Positions 4,104-6,902 of a DNA stretch of 6,902 bases are shown here, one piece after another. The translations under genes were made by a program, and so were the position numbers. The notes under the pieces are model-generated. The model was given only the letters and a program-made list of their open reading frames with translations, was not told the origin of the DNA and did no database searches. Within the stretch, counting starts at the first letter, position 1. Each line of letters begins with the position of its first letter. Source of the DNA: Shewanella sp. (lineage in GTDB: Bacteria; Pseudomonadota; Gammaproteobacteria; Enterobacterales; Shewanellaceae); NCBI GenBank assembly GCA_004195335.1, contig SDWK01000737.1:1-6902 (forward strand), in the 5' to 3' direction.

Positions 4104-6767
4104 ATGAAAAAACAATATGCGTCTTATCAGGAAACCCTGGATTTTTTAACACAAGCGATGAAACAACACCCAAAGCTTATCAGGGTTGAGTCTCTGGGGG
4201 ATACTTGGGAGAAACGACCGATAATCATGGCGACTATGTCGCTGGATGTCGACGATGCCGATTTAAAACCCGCACTCTTATATACGGGATCCATTCATGC
4301 GCGGGAATGGATAGGAAATGAGTTAGCACTAAAATTTATCAAATATATTTTAGACAACTACCAGTATAATCCCAAATTGCTATCTACGCTTAAACACAGC
4401 ACTTTATATATTGTTCCCTGCCTTAACCCCGATGGCTTTGAATATTCCCGTACCCATTTTTCATTTTGGCGTAAAAATAGGCGTGACAATGGTGACGGTA
4501 CCTTTGGGGTCGATTTAAATCGAAATTTTGGCATTCGGTTTAAAAAGGGGACTGATACGAGTTTGACGACCTATTCCGGCCCGGAGGCTTTTTCTGAGCC
4601 AGAGACCAGCGCCATCAAAAAGTTCGTCGATGAGCACAGCAATATTACTATAGCGTTAGATTATCACTCCCAAGGCAATGTTTTTTTCCCCGCACATAAG
4701 TTCAATCATGAATCGGAAATTGAAGGGACCGACCTCAATGTTCTATGTGCCAATATGAATCGGGAGATTAAGAAAGTGACCGGGCGAGTCTATGGAATTC
4801 ATCGCGGCAAGCCCCCATTTAATCTGATCCATGGCAGTGGTCGCGAATATTATTATGCTCAAAGTATTCTGGCTATTGTGGTCGAGGTCGGAACCCGTAA
4901 TATCCCCGATTACATGCAAAATATGTCCCAAAGTATCGACGAGAACATTCCGGCCTTGCTATATGCATTCAATGAGGTGAATAACTACTCAACAAGCGCA
5001 CCAAAACGGGTCGAAAATTTTACTGTGGCTGAAATTGGTGTTTATTCCGTGACATTAAACTGGACATTCGATGGAAGCGAAGATGTCTATTTTGAGATCT
5101 ATCGCAGTGAAAAAAATAAGACTGCCTGTTGCGAAGAAACTCTGGTCGCCATTACCCATAGTCATCATTTCACTGACGTACAACTAAAGAGTGGACAAAG
5201 GTATTTCTATAATATTCGTGCCGTCGATCGTGGGGCAAATATTAAATCGCCTTTTAGTCCAGAGATCAGACTGAAGACATTACTGTCAACGGATGAGTTT
5301 TCTCGCGCCTTGTTCCCAGCTAGAAATGAAATCGGCTATTTGGGCCAATTTACGCTCGATAAAAATCGTGATCATTTTGGTCAAAATTCGATGTTTATTG
5401 GTGTTTCTAAGGCTAGGGGGATCTGTTATGGCCTGGTTTCATTCTCTCTTGAGAATTTACCAGAGCAGATACAGATAAAATCTGCAGTATTTTCTCTTTA
5501 TCCGTTGAATCGGGTGGCAGCCAAAATAGAGAAATATGGCGAATGGAGCATCTCTATCCTGGATAGCAAATCCGTGACCGATATTTCAGATTTTGAGCAG
5601 ATCCATCAAGCTGTACCCATCCATACTTTAGGACAGACAATAGAGTCAGACCGGTTGACTCAAGGTTTGTGGAGTGAATGGAACCTCAATGGAATGGAGC
5701 GACGGCTGATACGAGAACAGATACAAAATGGCCGAATTTTATTTCGTATTCAAGGACCGACGAGTTTACCCTTAGGAAATGATTCGCAGATAATGCAATT
5801 TGATATTGGTTACGGTCGATTTGGTGGCGGTATTCACTATCGTCCAAATTTAGATCTTATCTATACCCTTCCAGCGAATGAGTTAACGTTAACGCCGGCA
5901 GATTTAAATACCATTACAGTGACAGATATAGACTCGGGTTGTTTAAAATCTGGGTTTGATAAAGAGGGCAACATCGTTTACGGACAGATGGCATTCACCT
6001 TAGAGCATCTCCCCGACGCCGATCACACGGTGATCACACAGGCCTATTTACTGCTGCAAAACAAAAACAGCCTCAACACACAAAAAGATATTCGTTTTAC
6101 TATCGAGTTAGCCGAACTAAAAGATATCGATTATCAGAGTGTAAAAGAGCGACAAAAAATTGAATTTATTGGTTATGAGGTCAGTAATGAACAATTAAAA
6201 GTAAAAAATAAGCATTATTTTATTTTTGATAGCTATTGTCGCCAGGAACTGGAACGTTTACACCGCGAAAATAAACCATTTTATTTTATCATTCGTCCGA
6301 CATCGGTATCTGATGAACACAATGCCCTTATCGACTGGCACTCCGTACAGGATGATAATGAGGTGCGCTTGGTTATCAAGTATATTACGCGAAGTAAAAA
6401 AATCCTCCCTGCGCCAACGGAGTTACAAACAAGCATAGAAAATGGCATGGTTAAGTTGAGTTGGACTAATCCTCAGAGTGATGATTTTGTCGGCTCTTTT
6501 GTCGTTCGCAATCGCTTTCATCCCCCTATGTCGCCACTCGATGGCGTCAAACTTTATGCGGGAAAAGATGAGTATACCTTTGACAATTTTGGTAATGCAA
6601 ATATCGCTAAGTACTACTCCGTATTCAGTTACGATGATGTGCCTAACTATTCACCGTCAGCGGGACTACATTATCTGGTACATGAAACCATTCCTAGCGA
6701 TGAAAACTTCGATGATTTTGACAGCTTACTCACCGAATATGGAATCGATGATGGTGACAAGGATTGA
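4104..6767 (+). CDS. M14-family zinc carboxypeptidase with FN3 and DNRLRE-like domains
   Basis: The 887-residue product starts at the ATG at 4104, with AGGTG 7 bases upstream and 13 bp after the previous stop. Residues 1-295 are a peptidase M14 domain: zinc ligands H65 and E68 (HAREW) and H188 (LDYHSQG), substrate-carboxylate residues N139/R140 (DLNRNF) and nearby R126/R127, and catalytic E261 (VVEVGTRN). It should release C-terminal amino acids. There is no propeptide and no signal peptide. An FN3 domain follows (about 303-393), then two divergent beta-sandwich units resembling DNRLRE domains (about 398-590 and 600-762; each has a run like YGLVSFSLENLP or YGQMAFTLEHLP), and a second FN3 (about 768-860). 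The tail is acidic, with 10 of the last 22 residues Asp or Glu. The M14 assignment is firm, FN3 likely and DNRLRE tentative. The operon context suggests it trims or reverses what the ligases make. Confidence 0.88.
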   Translation: MKKQYASYQETLDFLTQAMKQHPKLIRVESLGDTWEKRPIIMATMSLDVDDADLKPALLYTGSIHAREWIGNELALKFIKYILDNYQYNPKLLSTLKHSTLYIVPCLNPDGFEYSRTHFSFWRKNRRDNGDGTFGVDLNRNFGIRFKKGTDTSLTTYSGPEAFSEPETSAIKKFVDEHSNITIALDYHSQGNVFFPAHKFNHESEIEGTDLNVLCANMNREIKKVTGRVYGIHRGKPPFNLIHGSGREYYYAQSILAIVVEVGTRNIPDYMQNMSQSIDENIPALLYAFNEVNNYSTSAPKRVENFTVAEIGVYSVTLNWTFDGSEDVYFEIYRSEKNKTACCEETLVAITHSHHFTDVQLKSGQRYFYNIRAVDRGANIKSPFSPEIRLKTLLSTDEFSRALFPARNEIGYLGQFTLDKNRDHFGQNSMFIGVSKARGICYGLVSFSLENLPEQIQIKSAVFSLYPLNRVAAKIEKYGEWSISILDSKSVTDISDFEQIHQAVPIHTLGQTIESDRLTQGLWSEWNLNGMERRLIREQIQNGRILFRIQGPTSLPLGNDSQIMQFDIGYGRFGGGIHYRPNLDLIYTLPANELTLTPADLNTITVTDIDSGCLKSGFDKEGNIVYGQMAFTLEHLPDADHTVITQAYLLLQNKNSLNTQKDIRFTIELAELKDIDYQSVKERQKIEFIGYEVSNEQLKVKNKHYFIFDSYCRQELERLHRENKPFYFIIRPTSVSDEHNALIDWHSVQDDNEVRLVIKYITRSKKILPAPTELQTSIENGMVKLSWTNPQSDDFVGSFVVRNRFHPPMSPLDGVKLYAGKDEYTFDNFGNANIAKYYSVFSYDDVPNYSPSAGLHYLVHETIPSDENFDDFDSLLTEYGIDDGDKD

Positions 6768-6838
6768 TGCTTAAGCAGCTGCATTGTTCCCGCCCTCTGT
6801 TATGTGGGCTTCAGTTGTGGGTGGATCGTATAGGATAA
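6767..6838 (+). CDS. Putative 23-residue micro-ORF, coupled on both sides
   Basis: The ATG at 6767 overlaps the carboxypeptidase stop (TGATG), with AAGGA only 3 bases upstream. The 23-codon frame ends in a TAA that overlaps the next ATG (TAATG, 6836-6840). The peptide begins MLKQLHCSRPLLCG, contains two Cys (7 and 13) and ends DRIG. Stop-start overlap on both sides is typical of translational coupling, so it may be a coupling peptide or a small gene. I recognise no family, and a frame of this length can arise by chance. Confidence 0.3.
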   Translation: MLKQLHCSRPLLCGLQLWVDRIG

Positions 6839-6902
6839 TGGAGGCGAACATCACAATCGAGCAGAAACGCAATTATACATTTCACAAAGATATGGCTTTA
6901 TT
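6838..6902 (+). CDS. Possible start of a downstream gene (cut off by the window end)
   Basis: An ATG at 6838 opens 21 complete codons to the window edge, beginning MEANITIEQKRNYTF. AGGA lies just 2 bases upstream, which is close for an independent site, but the TAATG overlap with the micro-ORF would allow reinitiation. No terminator lies between the carboxypeptidase and this ATG, so the operon may continue. The evidence is thin because all three forward frames are open over this short end. No family can be assigned. Confidence 0.3.
   Translation, partial: MEANITIEQKRNYTFHKDMAL

Noticed and set aside
6173..6220. Similarity between the carboxypeptidase segment VSNEQLKVKN and the small-ORF start IVNEQVKVNN (also VSNEQ near the end of the first ligase)
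   Set aside because: The shared run is only a few common residues and DNA identity is low. Chance is the likelier cause than a leader-recognition copy.
5293..6774. Short forward ORFs (5293-5478, 6226-6438, 6478-6774) in other frames of the carboxypeptidase gene
   Set aside because: The main frame continues through all of them with consistent domain structure. None shows its own start signals.
6768..6783. Overlapping palindromes TGCTTAAGCA and GCAGCTGC after the carboxypeptidase stop, considered as a terminator
   Set aside because: There is no T tract and they cannot form a stable long hairpin, so they do not look like an intrinsic terminator.

Overview
The window looks like bacterial chromosome from a marine-type gammaproteobacterium. 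The AT-leaning composition, the tRNA-Leu(UAA) sequence with an encoded CCA end and the purine-rich ribosome binding sites fit Shewanella, Vibrio or a relative. The genus is a guess made without any search.

Layout. Bases 1-67 are the 3' part of a tRNA-Leu(UAA) gene whose 5' end lies before the window, followed by an intrinsic terminator (91-117). About 150 bp further on, a decayed copy of the same tRNA 3' half and its downstream flank (about 141-230) is followed by its own hairpin terminator (239-266). This is either a tRNA pseudogene or the footprint of an old integration event. Next, on the minus strand, is an M20-family zinc peptidase resembling carboxypeptidase G2 (271-1392). A divergent intergenic region of almost 400 bp follows. 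It holds two copies of the palindrome TTGTACAA and a doubtful 38-codon ORF.

From 1780 to 6767 three plus-strand genes form a tight operon. They are a RimK-like ATP-grasp ligase, a second divergent ATP-grasp protein with a C-terminal helix-hairpin-helix domain (32 bp overlap with the first), and an 887-residue protein with an M14 zinc carboxypeptidase domain followed by FN3 and DNRLRE-like beta-sandwich domains (13 bp downstream). After the carboxypeptidase, a 23-codon micro-ORF is joined by stop-start overlaps to a possible further gene that leaves the window at 6902.

How it may work together (inference). ATP-grasp enzymes of the RimK type join a carboxylate to an amine, typically adding amino acids to a peptide or protein. 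M14 carboxypeptidases remove C-terminal amino acids. The operon therefore pairs two amide-bond-forming proteins with an amide-bond-breaking enzyme, like the tubulin ligase and cytosolic carboxypeptidase pairs of eukaryotes or peptide-tailoring clusters. The divergent M20 enzyme adds a second amidase-type activity. The substrate cannot be read from the sequence. I recognise the enzyme families but not this combination as a named pathway.
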